A stretch of 64,000 nt of DNA, taken from NCBI GenBank assembly GCA_026182355.1, contig JAPFBL010000049.1, forward strand, positions 2,232,001 through 2,296,000, read 5' to 3'. Every line of letters starts with the position of its first letter. Position 1 is the stretch's first letter. This DNA comes from Hermatobates lingyangjiaoensis (lineage: Eukaryota > Arthropoda > Insecta > Hemiptera > Hermatobatidae). The notes beneath the pieces were generated by a model. That model did not search any database. It saw only the letters and a program-made list of their open reading frames with translations, and was not told the origin of the DNA. The translations under genes and the position numbers were made by a program. This document shows positions 1 through 11,148 of the stretch, piece by piece.

Positions 1-212
1 ATAGGCTCTGAATTATTTGGAAATTCAACGTAGAAGTGAAGTTATGGACATTTAAAGCAAAAACGTTTGTCACAAGTAAACTCAGCCACCATAAGACATG
101 GCGAGCTGAAACTTTGACACTGGATTTGTGTATGCCTAACTTAAAATATAGGCTCTAAATAGATTCATAAATAAGTACAGAAACGAAGTTATAGGGCTTT
201 AAGCGCATAGGA
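1..212 (-). repeat. 147-bp satellite-like tandem repeat, edge of window
   Basis: The word ATAGGCTCT recurs at 1 and 148, giving a 147-bp period. Most of one monomer and part of a second are present. The same monomer occurs in the opposite orientation at 36530-36780, sharing the stretches that contain GTTTCAGCTCGC, TTTACTTGTGACAAACG and TTCACTTCTACGTTGAA. The array is cut by the window edge, so its true length is unknown. It could be satellite DNA or the tandem part of a larger mobile element. Confidence 0.75.
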
Positions 213-3136
213 AGATAGATACGAACTGCTCTGAAGATAGGTGAGGACTGAAGTGGGCTCCTTGAAGAGGCACTCAATCAGTGTAGCCAACTTACGTAAG
301 GAGGGGAGACAAGGATAGCTAATGTAAATTATAACAACAATAAATAATAAATAAGTGAAAAAATCAAAGAAAAACTATTAAAAAATTGTAAAAAAAAAAG
401 AACTAAAAAATAAGTAATTAAAAAAAAGAGTAATTAAGATTCTAAAATAAATAAACGATCAAGTAAGAATTGAGGTTAAACCTAGGAGCATATCTAATTC
501 CAGAAAACTAATATGTGACCCTCCTGAAGCTCTCAAAGTGTCATTAGCATTAGTTTCATTAATCTGCCTAACAACCTGTACACGGAAACAAACCGTCATT
601 GGAACTGAGCCCTTGAGAACTGCCATGAGGGGCCATTCGGACATTGTATAATACATTTAATTGCTTAAAGACAATTCCAGATTTTATTGAAAAAATTGTT
701 AAAGCGACAATTTTATAGCGACGATAAACATCAATTTGCATATCAAATACTTAAATATTTTTTAAATGAAATGTGTCTTTTGCATACCAATTACTCAAAG
801 ATGGAACCTGATTTCATTTAAATGAGAACTTTGTTTCTGTATTGCGTTCTCTGGTTGGTTGGATATAATAGTGTTGGGGAGGTTGTAGTGTTGTAGTAGT
901 GTTTGTTCAATACCAATGATCCGGTGTTATTCTTTCCTTGGACTTGTTATTCAATATTTATTAGTGATCTCATCTTGATCTATGTTTGAACTTAAGATAT
1001 TATAACCAAGAAAATATGACTTCCTTATTTTAACTCAGTGATAAAACTTTTACATTAAATATTTAATAAATGAATAAATTTTCCTTAAAAATTGGAAATT
1101 TATCTCACAATGAAAATACATATGTACATTTGCACAAAACATTTTCTTGTACAGCACTAAACCTAATGAAGAATACGCAGTAGCCTTCACGCTCAGTGTT
1201 ACCAATGTTGGAGAAAATATAATCCGAAATTTCCAATTTCCTATCTTTCCTAATCATGTTTTTCTTCTTTTAATTCAGTGTTGCAACATACAGATGGAAT
1301 AAAATTTACACTTTCTTGCACTCAGTGTTATCAACCTAGGTACAAAAATGCACTCACATCAAGGGACGTATATTCGTTTCTAAATTCAGTTTTTACTTTG
1401 CTCTCTGATGAAATCAATTGAAAGGCCTCAGAGTATTTATTTCTATTGTTTTCCTTTTTCCATTGTGGTTTAAACTTCATTGATTGCATCACGTGTTAAT
1501 TTACTGTGATTTTTCAACATTCATTTCCTATATGCATATTTTAGGACAAAATGAGAGTTACAAACTTAAAAAAAAATTCTTATTTAATTAAAAATGTAAT
1601 TTGTTTTTGGAAAAAATTAAAATTGTATAACTACACAAATCATGACCTAAAAGGTGACGAGCAAGCTAGTTACATATAAGTTTTTCCATAATAGTTTGAG
1701 TTATTGTAGAGTTGACAGTAATCATTACATCGTTCAAGTTTCTGGCTATGCGGTTAGGTCACAGTGACATTCTTAAGGCAATCATGCAATAATGATTTAT
1801 TGGAATCCATAAAATATTTTAATTCCAAATCCAAACAAATTACCTTTATTGCACAAACATATTATAATTCATATAGATCAGAGGTTTACTATTTATACAT
1901 TTGCACAACTTTTTTTAATTAACTTAACATTTTTATTAAACTGCTGCTAGAATTATAGAAACTTTAAATTATAATATTGACCTTACCAAGTTTTATTTAA
2001 TTCTTGGCAGTGTTACAAAAAGTGTTGTCTTTACACAGTTGGTTTTTATACTTTCAAGTTCTAACTTTTACTATTTACTTTTGTTATAATTACTTATAGG
2101 TACAATTGAACTTACATTTGTAAAGCTATACATATACTTCTAATAAGCTTAACGTATACAAATGTCATATGTTTGGAGTTTGATTAAACCAGGAAATGAT
2201 AATTTCATTTTTAATTTTTTTCAAAATACTTCTATACTATTTGAAATACATGGAAAGCTATTTTTAGTTAAATAATTTAATTTCTTATCTGTCTAATATT
2301 TAATTTTTATTTTATATATCAAACAACTTGATAATATTTCTTGGGTATTTTACCTAGGCGAACAGGTTTGGACAAATGTTCTAAAAACTTCTTTCAGATA
2401 ATGAAACAGCATCAATAATTAGTGTTTATATAATAATAACCATTTATTATTTACTAAAACAAAATCAGTAATGCTATGGTTACCTGAAAGGGCTTTTAAG
2501 TTACATTGATATATTCCAAATTAATATTAATATAATACTAATGTTTAGAATTTGAGAGTATATAATATATTGCGAGAAATATAAAAACATGTAAGAAGGC
2601 AAAACTGAGGGATAGCTGAATGTGATACAAATACAATAGATATGTTTGTGTTATCTACTTTATAAAAGCACAAAATAACTAGAGAAAAGTGACACGTATT
2701 AATAAATGCTATATTAAATTGTATTGTATGCATTTCAATTTCGTTTATAATTGAATGCCTTTACGTTAATTAATCAATTTCTTCCGTTTCAGTGAACTCC
2801 TGAAATATATAATGTACATTGGAGATGACACAGAATTAATTTTCATTGAATCAAATAAAAGTAAATTAATTCCCAGCATATGCATTAATAGATATGTTGA
2901 TACTTTAAATTAATTACTAGTGTTGTATTATACTGAATCAATACCGTGTTGCTATTATGAAGATATAAAATCTTTTCTCTTTCCATTTGTAAGAGTATAA
3001 AAGAATTAATTTCGTATTGATATTAAGTACATTCACTTTGCTTCAAATAATTACATCGAGAAACACTAGAACCTGTTGAGTGTTTAGGAACATTTGGATG
3101 TACAACTAACAATACACCTAGCAGACAAAAACTACA
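213..3136. other. AT-rich stretch without recognised gene
   Basis: No gene is supported. An A-rich run with many TAA/AAG words lies near 340-445. The short minus-strand frames at 459-656 and 2545-2733 have no recognisable domain and no coding bias that I can see. The phrase TCAGTGTTA recurs near 1194 and 1322 and in a variant near 1277, a weak hint of a very degraded repeat. Confidence 0.5.
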
Positions 3137-3137
3137 C

Positions 3138-3187
3138 CGACACACACACACGCACGCACACAGATACACAAACACACACACACACAA
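3138..3187. repeat. (CA)n microsatellite
   Basis: Imperfect CA repeats with CG and AG interruptions, followed by a CT-rich stretch to about 3250. It lies upstream of family A copy A1 but is not clearly part of it. Confidence 0.85.
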
Positions 3188-3461
3188 CACATTCTCTTTT
3201 TTCCTCGCATCTCTCTCTTTCCCTCATTCTTTACTCTTTTTCTCTCTTTCACAGATAGACAAGTTTCAAGTTCAATTTGTTCAAGTCTCACTTTAACAAC
3301 TCAAACAAAAAACTTTGTGAAAATAACTGAAATTCATTTATTTTCATGAATAGCTATAATTATAGAAAACTGAAATATTGTAACGTACAATTATTTAACT
3401 TAACTATCTAAATTGAATTATTAAATAAAATTAAAGCTATATATCAGAATACCAGATTATT

Positions 3462-3793
3462 GAAAAAAATAGTTTCTATTGTTTTAGAAATCGGACGATA
3501 TTTTTCATTTATTGCTATTGCAGCCTTAAAGATCATGCCAAAATGTCAAGACTCTAAAATTAGTAGTTAAGGAGAAAACAAATGTTAGTGGAAATAAAAG
3601 TAACTTTCTCATCATGCATAATTGCTCTCAAACAATAGAACACATCAACACTATGAAGCCCATATTTGTATAAAAATTATCAATTTGATCCATCAAAAAT
3701 TTTGGACTGTAGTGTGGTCACAAACTTTGGATACATACTCTCACACACGCACACACACTCACACACACTTTCACACTCACACTAACGCACACA

Positions 3794-3876
<83 letters not shown>

Positions 3877-4097
3877 ACACTCACACTTACACTCACTTTC
3901 ACACTCACACACACACAACCACACACACTCTCACACACACATGCACACACGCACACTTACACTCACTTTCACACTTACACTCACGCACACTCACACTTAC
4001 TCTCATTCACACACACACTTACACTCACTTTCACACTTACACTCACTTTTACACTCACACTCTCGCAAACACTCACACACACACACGCACGGACCCA

Positions 4098-4164
<67 letters not shown>

Positions 4165-4167
4165 GCA

Positions 4168-4217
<50 letters not shown>

Positions 4218-4250
4218 ACACTCACTTTCACACGCACACACACTCACACT

Positions 4251-4294
<44 letters not shown>

Positions 4295-4412
4295 CACTCA
4301 CACCCTACAGACACCATCAAAAAAACTTCATAAAACGACCTCTGGTATCTCAAAACATGTAATTCCGTCACAATCTGGGGATTTATTTTTTACAATAACT
4401 ATACTTTACTGA
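3462..4412 (+). mobile_element. Family A element, copy A1 (right part)
   Basis: The orientation used here runs from the end with TCTGGAGTGGCC (L) to the end next to the CA tract (R). A1 holds the R half: the ATCATGCATAATT block near 3612, a block matching GATCCATCAAAGATTCTGGA near 3690, the microsatellite, then AAAACATGTAATTCCGTCA near 4351 and ACTATACTTTACT near 4400. The left part is missing. A 246-codon frame here is only an artefact of the CA repeat, reading as Thr-His repeats. No transposase is visible. Confidence 0.8.
3739..4292. repeat. Expanded (CA)n / CACTTACACT microsatellite
   Basis: About 550 bp of CA repeats broken by higher-order CACTT and CACTTTCACACTTACACT units. It occupies the position where other family A copies hold a short CA/TG tract (20215-20240; 31884-31930), so it is a local expansion inside the element. 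The long plus and minus frames across it (poly Thr-His, poly Cys-Val) are not genes. Confidence 0.95.
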
Positions 4413-6309
4413 TAGAAAAAATAAATAGTTGCGTACAAAATGTATGCCTCACATGGACAAGTGTAAATATTTTAATTCCAGACAACCTATAATCAATGAG
4501 TGTACAAACGCGATATTCTAGTTGTATTATTCATAAAATGTTAATTATTATAATTTTAGTGATTTAATAAATCTAATATGTACTTCTAATTTAATTAAAA
4601 GGTAGTGTTCGTGGTTTAAAAACACTCTATACCAAAAATATACTGTTGTGTAAGTTGGTCTTTACCAAAAACGTGTTGTGATGTATACAAGGGTGATCTA
4701 GAATTTTTAACTGTATTTCAATTTAGTTTTTTTCGCTTATATAGCATAAAGGATGTAGGTAATTCGATTAATTCATTGTAAGTCAATTATTGACTGACGA
4801 AGATCAAAGGTATTGAGTTTAATTTTAATTCAAAGCTAATACTATTATCCCAGTTTAACTTTGAAATAAGATTACCATATAATAGTGCATGATACATAAT
4901 TGAAAATTCGTTATGACGTAATAACTACATTTTTAGAATAATAAGCAATTCTAAAATAGTGTCATACGTATTGACTTGCTTCCTATAAATTTATGTCCCT
5001 TTATATTCAATTACTTGTTCAGCTTACTAGAAATTTCTATAAATTAATTTCGACAATAGTGCCATGTGAAAATGAATGTTAGGAACACCATTAATTATGA
5101 GACGTGGTGTTTTCAAGATGACCCTCGCTTGTCCACAGAGATGGCGGTGGAGATAACATGTAATACTCCTAAGATCGCGGTTAAAAATTTTTAAGCACAG
5201 TTTTGTGTAGCAATTTTACAATCATTCTTCAGACAGATCAAGGTAAGCAGAGCTTGATACTTACATCTGTATTAACTATAATTAATATAGCAATGATGAA
5301 AACATTTTTTTGAAACATATTCATATATTTTTTTGTTTTGAGATACTTATATTCATTAGTGATATTTTTTTTAAAGACTTTCAGTTGTTTCTAGTTGGGA
5401 CAGCATTTGATATAGGATACAGCATTGTACAAACGTAAAAAATGCACTTCGTTATATTAATGATATTTTTAGGTTTAATGAAGTATTGGTAAAGAATTTT
5501 ATTTTGTTTATTTTAGTAGAGAATAGTTTATTTGTTGAATCAACTATTATATTAATACAGTTGATTAAAATCAAAAGGACTAAAATTTCATATTTAAAAT
5601 ACTTTTAATGTTTTAGTTTTCATCATGAAAATTTCATACATTTTGGATCATAGGATGTGGCAGTATAAAACATTAAATCAAGTATTAACTTGGAAACTTT
5701 CCCATCTGTGCTTGTCACATTTGTTTATATTTGCATAAACAAATACAATTTGCACTTAACACGTTTATTGTTTGAAAGATGAAAGATATCTGTAGGGGTT
5801 CACATTTAACGTTACTATAGTAATATATTATGTAGCTAATTGCTAATTGATTTAATTACTTAATTTACTTTAATCTGACAATAGCGTGAACTTATTATCA
5901 AACTCGAAAATTTAATATTTGTTCACAATTGAATATGTAACTTTAGCTGGGACTAATAATTGCCTTGCTTCGTGCAGTATTATAATCAATTGCTTTTATT
6001 CAATATTTTCAAATACATTCTACATTTTATTTATAAAATTAACTCACTCAAGCACTTGAGGATTACTTAAAATAATATTATATAGCTTATTAAATCTTTT
6101 TGACGTGGGTCTGATGAAAGCACATTTAAGATAATGTGAACAAATGCAACAAGTAGCCCAGATAAGGATTCTATTAAGTTGAATTGCACTTCATTTTGGA
6201 TTATATTGATTCTTCCATTGTCAATTAACTTTTGACCAATTCAGTAGCTTAAAACATATGATAGATGTTTGTACCAAAACAAATTATAAACCATTTACAT
6301 TATTTTCAT
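4413..6309. other. AT-rich stretch without recognised gene
   Basis: No gene or clear repeat is supported. A small patch of higher GC lies near 5097-5180 (GAGATGGCGGTGGAGATAAC), but no reading frame around it resembles a known family. Confidence 0.45.
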
Positions 6310-6600
6310 TGAACTGAACAATTTTTCAGGTAAATTGATATATATAAAATTGATGTGTAGAGATTGAATCAAAAAAATTGAAATAATTTAATAACATAAT
6401 ACGAGATGGACGAAGAAGAAAATTCTTACATGCAAAAAATCAATGACAGTCAAACTTATAATTTCTTATGTTTACCATGGTATGATGGATTTGTTTAGCA
6501 AAATACTCAATCAAATAATCAATCTAATGTTGCACCCAAGTATGCAAAAATAGCTAATTACTGATATATTATTCAAGGGGAAAGAAGAGTGTTGTTCCAA
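6310..6600 (-). mobile_element. Family A element, diverged internal fragment A2
   Basis: Matches the middle of copies A5 and A6 in the R-to-L direction. It has AAATTGATGT near 6348 and CCATGGTATGATGGATTTGT near 6476, then TTGCACCC near 6530. Both ends are lost and divergence is high. It lies just left of the PLE cluster at 6.9-7.7 kb. Confidence 0.6.
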
Positions 6601-6877
6601 AAAACACCAGCATTTAATAAAGTTCTGGGTATAATAATTTCATAAAGTATCATAATTGAAAATTGTTTAGTTCACATCAAAGCAATATTAAATCTATTTA
6701 TTTGCACTCTTTATGCTCGTGGTCTCCGTAAATATGTGTGCAACAATATTATAAAGTTTTCCGAAGAAACAAAACATATATATATGATTGCAATAATAAT
6801 AATATAATATAAATAATATTAATATTAATATAATATAAATAATATAATATAAATTGCAATAATAATAAAAACTCAAC

Positions 6878-6997
6878 TCAGTTGGGTTTTTGACTCTGAC
6901 GAAGACCGCTTGTTACGGTTGAAAGATCTTAGTCTTGTTTTCCCATTTCTTATTGTGGTTTGATCATTGATTGTTGTTTCACGTGTTTATGTAAAAT

Positions 6998-7000
<3 letters not shown>
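6878..7000 (+). mobile_element. PLE terminus, family P
   Basis: A terminal (pLTR-like) sequence of a Penelope-like element. The same segment, containing GACGAAGACCGCTTGTTA and TTGTGGTTTGATCATTGATT, occurs at 17899-18078 (hairpin), 54895-55022 and, in part, at 46240-46352 and 58303-58374. Its outer end is the short imperfect palindrome TTTCACGTGTTTATGTGAAA (best at 58355), directly followed by (TA)n. It includes the best-preserved family P ribozyme-like core. Confidence 0.75.
6892..6934 (+). ncRNA. Hammerhead ribozyme-like motif HHR-1 (family P)
   Basis: Seen in order: GACT, the core CTGACGA (6896-6902), a stem II hairpin with ACCG pairing CGGT (6903-6920), GAAA (6921-6924), GATCTT (6925-6930) and AGTC (6931-6934). 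GACT and AGTC pair as stem I. In GATCTT the preceding A and G pair with U and C to make a two-base-pair stem III, leaving U before the predicted cut. All invariant positions of the CUGANGA…GAAA…UH core are present. Minimal type I hammerheads with tiny stem III are known from PLE pLTRs. Self-cleavage here is an inference. Confidence 0.75.

Positions 7001-7035
<35 letters not shown>
7001..7035. repeat. (TA)n microsatellite between two PLE ends
   Basis: A TA run between the plus-strand family P terminus and the minus-strand PLE N-terminal fragment. Other PLE ends in the window also lie against TA tracts. Confidence 0.9.
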
Positions 7036-7037
<2 letters not shown>

Positions 7038-7202
7038 TTGTAAAAGTTGGAAGCAGTCCTTCATTTAAACATATACTGTTTACAATACAAGTCCATATTT
7101 GGCTTGTATCTGTTTTTTACATAATTTTTCCAGTTTCCGGAATTCCTTCCTCATCTCTTCATTAAAACTATAAAGCTTATCACCAATATTGCTAGTCGAC
7201 AT
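7036..7202 (-). pseudogene. PLE ORF, N-terminal fragment
   Basis: The minus strand reads MSTSNIGDKLYSF followed by a charged helix with EEMRKEFRKLEKL, then stop codons. After a frame change it reads LNEGLLPTFTN next to the TA tract. The ending matches the ACIEEGLLPTFTN peptide at 45239-45340, and this kind of motif is typical of the N-terminal region of PLE proteins, upstream of the reverse transcriptase. The start codon lies inside the hammerhead motif HHR-2, as expected if the pLTR leads directly into the ORF. The copy is truncated by the TA tract and is not functional. Confidence 0.65.
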
Positions 7203-7233
7203 GTTTCGAATGTACCACATTCATCATCAGGAC
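7195..7233 (-). ncRNA. Hammerhead ribozyme-like motif HHR-2
   Basis: On the minus strand: GTC (7233-7231), CTGATGA (7230-7224), a hairpin with GAATG pairing CATTC across a short loop (7223-7208), GAAA (7207-7204), CATGTC (7203-7198) and GAC (7197-7195). GTC and GAC close stem I. A-C and G-U bases form a two-base-pair stem III, leaving C before the predicted cut. This is the most canonical hammerhead core in the window. It sits directly before the PLE N-terminal ORF, the position reported for PLE pLTR ribozymes. Confidence 0.8.
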
Positions 7234-7439
7234 AATAATGAGAATAATAGTGGGATTGTCAGTTTATATGCATAGAAGATGGATAGGTATTGGAATGTTC
7301 ACAGGACATCACCCTTGGACCAGGGATCATTATGGGGGATTAAGGTAGGGTGGTTGGACTCACCTACTACCTGGCTAATCTGGGTCGGTCTTTTGGAAAA
7401 TAGTTTTAAAATTCAACAAGAATTATGATGTTGGATGTT

Positions 7440-7740
7440 TATGGCTGGCTGTTTTTCTTCAATTATATTGATTCTATTAATTGTAAGTTAAAATGGTTCT
7501 TTTCTCTAGCCATAATTTTCGTGGAATTGACCATCATTTCTCTTGTGAGTTTTGTCTTATGGACTGATGTTGTATGACATTTTGGCACAAACCTTGCTGA
7601 CTTAAAGTTTAGCAATTGTACTGAATTTCTTGCGATAATAAAGCAATCAATCACGTATCTACAATAGATAGCAGGCTTTAATTCAGGGCTGTTGTTTAAG
7701 ATTTTATTTTCAATGTAGCACATATAATGTAACACTGAAA
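7440..7740 (-). pseudogene. PLE reverse transcriptase fragment (motif C region)
   Basis: The minus-strand frame contains LKPAIYCRYVIDCFIIARN. PLE reverse transcriptases carry a K-P-x-x-x-x-R-Y-V-D-D-x-F block as the catalytic motif C. Here the second position of the D-D pair region reads V-I-D, so one catalytic aspartate is lost. The frame runs about 90 codons with no other motif and continues into non-coding sequence. It lies upstream, in the same strand sense, of HHR-2 and the N-terminal fragment, which fits the tail of one truncated PLE followed by the pLTR of the next. Confidence 0.6.
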
Positions 7741-7835
7741 CAATCTGGACTAGCCTACACTCAATTTTTATATAAATAAAAAAAAATCAAGCTGGTTAAG
7801 AATCATTTCTTAATGTGCATATCAATGTACACATT
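7735..7835 (+). mobile_element. Family A element, L-end fragment A8
   Basis: A diverged L end reading AATCTGGACTAGCCTACACT, then a degraded TTTATATAAATAA where other copies have TTTACTATAAGTAA. The following sequence (ATCAAGCTGGTTAAGAATCA) resembles that of fragment A9 at 8878, so the two may be a subfamily. Confidence 0.55.
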
Positions 7836-8877
7836 TCCATGTAGGATGGTATCCCAAGTATTTTGGTTTTGTAGTTCCAAAATATGTGTAATTATTTGAG
7901 TTTCAACTCTAAAACCCCGAAAGGAGTTTCATAATAACGAAATATAGAGCTTTATACTTTAAATGAATTAGATATATACTTCTGCTGAAATTAGGATAAA
8001 TTTCTTTAGAGAAATTGCAATAATAATAAATAATGAAGAAAAACTTGTCTATAATTGACCAGATGTTATTATTGAAATAATAATTACAATATTAATAATT
8101 CCTACTTTTAAAATTATAAATCATGAAAAGTCAGTTATTCTGATTTAATTGTTACTAATGAGGAAAACGATTTCTCGCTTTCTCATAAAAAGTTTTAGGA
8201 GAAAGATAAAGTTGTGATGAATACCAACTTATTTTGTTCCTGAAAAAAAAAACAACTTTTCGATCTCTTTCTGCCTGCTTAAGTTATTTGGATCCAATGT
8301 AATATACATTACATATCTATTATTGATTTTTTATTAATATCCGTATCAACTTAATCAGAGGCATTATTACTTAATTTATCAATATACATAGAGTTTTCTA
8401 AACTTATAACCCTGAAGGGCAATTTCTAGCAAATCAAACCCTACAAATATTAAACGTCAACTAAAATGACAGACCTCAGTGATTTTAATCAATATTGCGT
8501 AGGAAAATGTCTACGAAATTACAAAAACAAAAATTGCCAACACTTCTACATTATCAATATATAAAAAATTAGTTCTAGTATAGTCAAAAGATAAAACAAA
8601 CTGTTAAAAAATTAAATCTGTTTTTATGATTATTATAATTTGAATGATGGAAACAGTTTGTTTAAGTAAAATGGAAATGCCGATTATTAAAGTTTGATAT
8701 GTATAGCTGGTTGAAACTGAGTGAAATTTAATTTCTATTCTTTTAGACATCCAATATATTCTTCGTTTTCAATTTAACTGGATAACTTGTAATTTTCCTG
8801 TCAGTTACTTTGTTGTTATATTTTAACTTAATACTTTTATACTTTTTAAAAAAGTATCTGCATTGTATGTATTATCA

Positions 8878-9030
8878 TAAAGTCTGGAGTTATCTACACT
8901 CAAATTTACTATAAGTAAAAAAATATCAATCTAGTTTACAGATAATGATTTTTGTCACCTCAAATGCTTTCACATTCAATCATAAGTCAAATTTTTTACA
9001 TTTATTTTGAAACATATGCTTCAAAATATA
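8878..9030 (+). mobile_element. Family A element, internally deleted fragment A9
   Basis: The L end reads GTCTGGAGTTATCTACACTC with TTTACTATAAGTAA intact. It is soon followed by ATCATAAGTCAAATTTTTTA near 8980, a block found far inside the complete copy A3 (near 19893). This implies a large internal deletion. The right boundary is unclear. Confidence 0.5.
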
Positions 9031-10958
9031 TGGTTCATCAAAATGGTCCTAAATTGGTTGTGTTCACCATTTAATACAAAATTAAAAGGAATAAAAGGAA
9101 AAGGATGACTTTAAACTTAGTTTAAAAATATTGAACATATATTAACAGAAATCGTTTAGTACTATTTACCATTTAATATGCTTTCCATACTGGTAGATCA
9201 TTTTCACTGAATATTTATGTAAAGCCTGAAGTACAATTTATAGTTAAAAATATTTTAATAATAATTAATACCTACTGGAAAATGGTAGTATATGTGTTAA
9301 CAAATTTGAACGATTTGTAATGACAGTTTTCAGTATTTTTTCTTTTGTTGTAATAGCAGTGATATGAAACTTGTTATAGCTTGAATATTTATGTATCATG
9401 TAATGCAGTATTTTAAATAAAAAAAATTACATTCTTGTAGTCTGTTAAGTATTACATAATATTGTACGATATCTGTTGTGCAAGATATATTATTAAACAG
9501 TGTCTAAATCTATTACTTCCACTATGCATGCATTTGAGGATTTATGTATTATAATTAGGAAAATAGTTGGATTTCAGGGAAATGTGCAATATTATCTTCT
9601 GAATTCCAGCAAAATATTTTTAGTTAACTTGCTTATTTTACTTTTGTCTAAAAACGTGCATCAATATACAGACAGGAATATTTCAATAACTATGACGATT
9701 CAGGCAATATTTGTTTCTGAAGTTAACCACATCCTGAAACACAAATTAACGTTTCTAAATTGTATTTCATATGAAATAACTTGTCTGGAATCAGTTTAAG
9801 ATAGCGAACAAATTTTGTATTTGCACTATTGGAATTCACTAGAGGTAATCAGTTCGCCTGAAGGCAGTCCTCTCCAAACTTTATGTTACTATGACCCTCT
9901 TAAGAATAATCTAATCATGCTGAATGTCTCTCAACCTTTATTTCATAAAACAATGTAGATACATTTTCAAAGATTACAAATTGTATTAAAATAAAACATG
10001 AATGCATACAGAAAATAATAACAAGTTTATATTGTCATTTGTAAAATAATGAATACATGGACCGTATAAATATATAGATGTAAATCAGATATAAATCATA
10101 ATTTTATGCTATCGTATTAGTTTTAAATAAAACATATTTTTAAATGTATTTGTCTAATTTATTTAGCAGTTAAAGGGATACCAGTTTGCAATAAAAAAGT
10201 TAAAAGTTTAGAAAAATGTCATTAGTTTTAAGGATTTCGTGTTTGACATTTTGAAAATTTCATGATTTTTCAGGATTTTGAACCTCACATGATTCAAGCA
10301 TCTAACTTCATTTTAAACGGGAAGTTCCTCATTAGTAACATTTGATTTTAGAATCTAAGTTGAACCAAACTAAGTGTTGAATCATTAGATGAAGTGCTGA
10401 TTATTCAAAGCTAATGAATGTGCTGAAGCACTTTCATTCAACACCCATGTAATTCGAGTTGATTTAAACTTGAACTCACAAATTTCATGAAACCATGAAC
10501 ATTTTAAACAATATTAATACCTTAATTATTTTTAACTATCTTAAGTTATTTTAAATTAAATTACTTATACACATTATTACACGAACCAAATACAACACTT
10601 CCATACCATGTGTCTGTGTCTGTTTATGTTAATGAGTTAGGTATGCATTATGAAATGGTTTTATTAATTTTGATGAAATTGTAGATGTTTGTTGGGGAGG
10701 TTTTAGCAAGGAAAGATTTATTGTGGTTCAAAAGTTTACGTCACAGTGAAATAATACTATTCTTTTTTTTTGTTTTATGTTTGTTTAAAAATATTGGAAA
10801 TCACTTAATAATAAAGTTTTTTGACATATGTAATTATCAAAAGTTCATTTAAACGACGCATATTTACATTGCAACTTTTCACCTTTAAAATTTCTAAAAG
10901 TTGATATTATTATGTCTAGACCATTATGTTTCAATAAAAAAAAGTTATTGCAAAATAA
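9031..10958. other. AT-rich stretch without recognised gene
   Basis: A 99-codon plus frame at 9500-9799 has no recognisable motif, starts at a non-ATG codon and is flanked by AT-rich DNA. I see nothing else here. Confidence 0.45.
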
Positions 10959-10959
10959 A

Positions 10960-11148
10960 AAATCTGGAGTGGCCTACACTCAACTTTAGTATAAGTAAAC
11001 TTATAACAAACTTTTTGGGCATGTCTAAATATATACTTAAATATATAACGTCTCATTTAAGCATTAAGGTAAACATCTAACTGGGAGATTATTAGTCTTT
11101 AATTCCTGAGGTAGTACCGATAGTGATTGATCGACTTATCAATATATA
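10960..11148 (+). mobile_element. Family A element, L-end fragment A7
   Basis: Starts with AATCTGGAGTGGCCTACACT, then TTTAGTATAAGTAAAC, the AACGTCTCATTTAAGCAT block and a block matching GATAGTGATTGATC. It follows copy A3 closely for about 190 bp and then stops, so it is 3'-truncated. Confidence 0.75.

Noticed and set aside
3138..3187. CRISPR-like or direct-repeat array
   Set aside because: All short tandem repeats here are simple microsatellites without spacer structure, and the genome is eukaryotic.
3622..4362. 246-codon open frame
   Set aside because: It is the (CA)n microsatellite read as Thr-His repeats; there is no coding signal outside the repeat.
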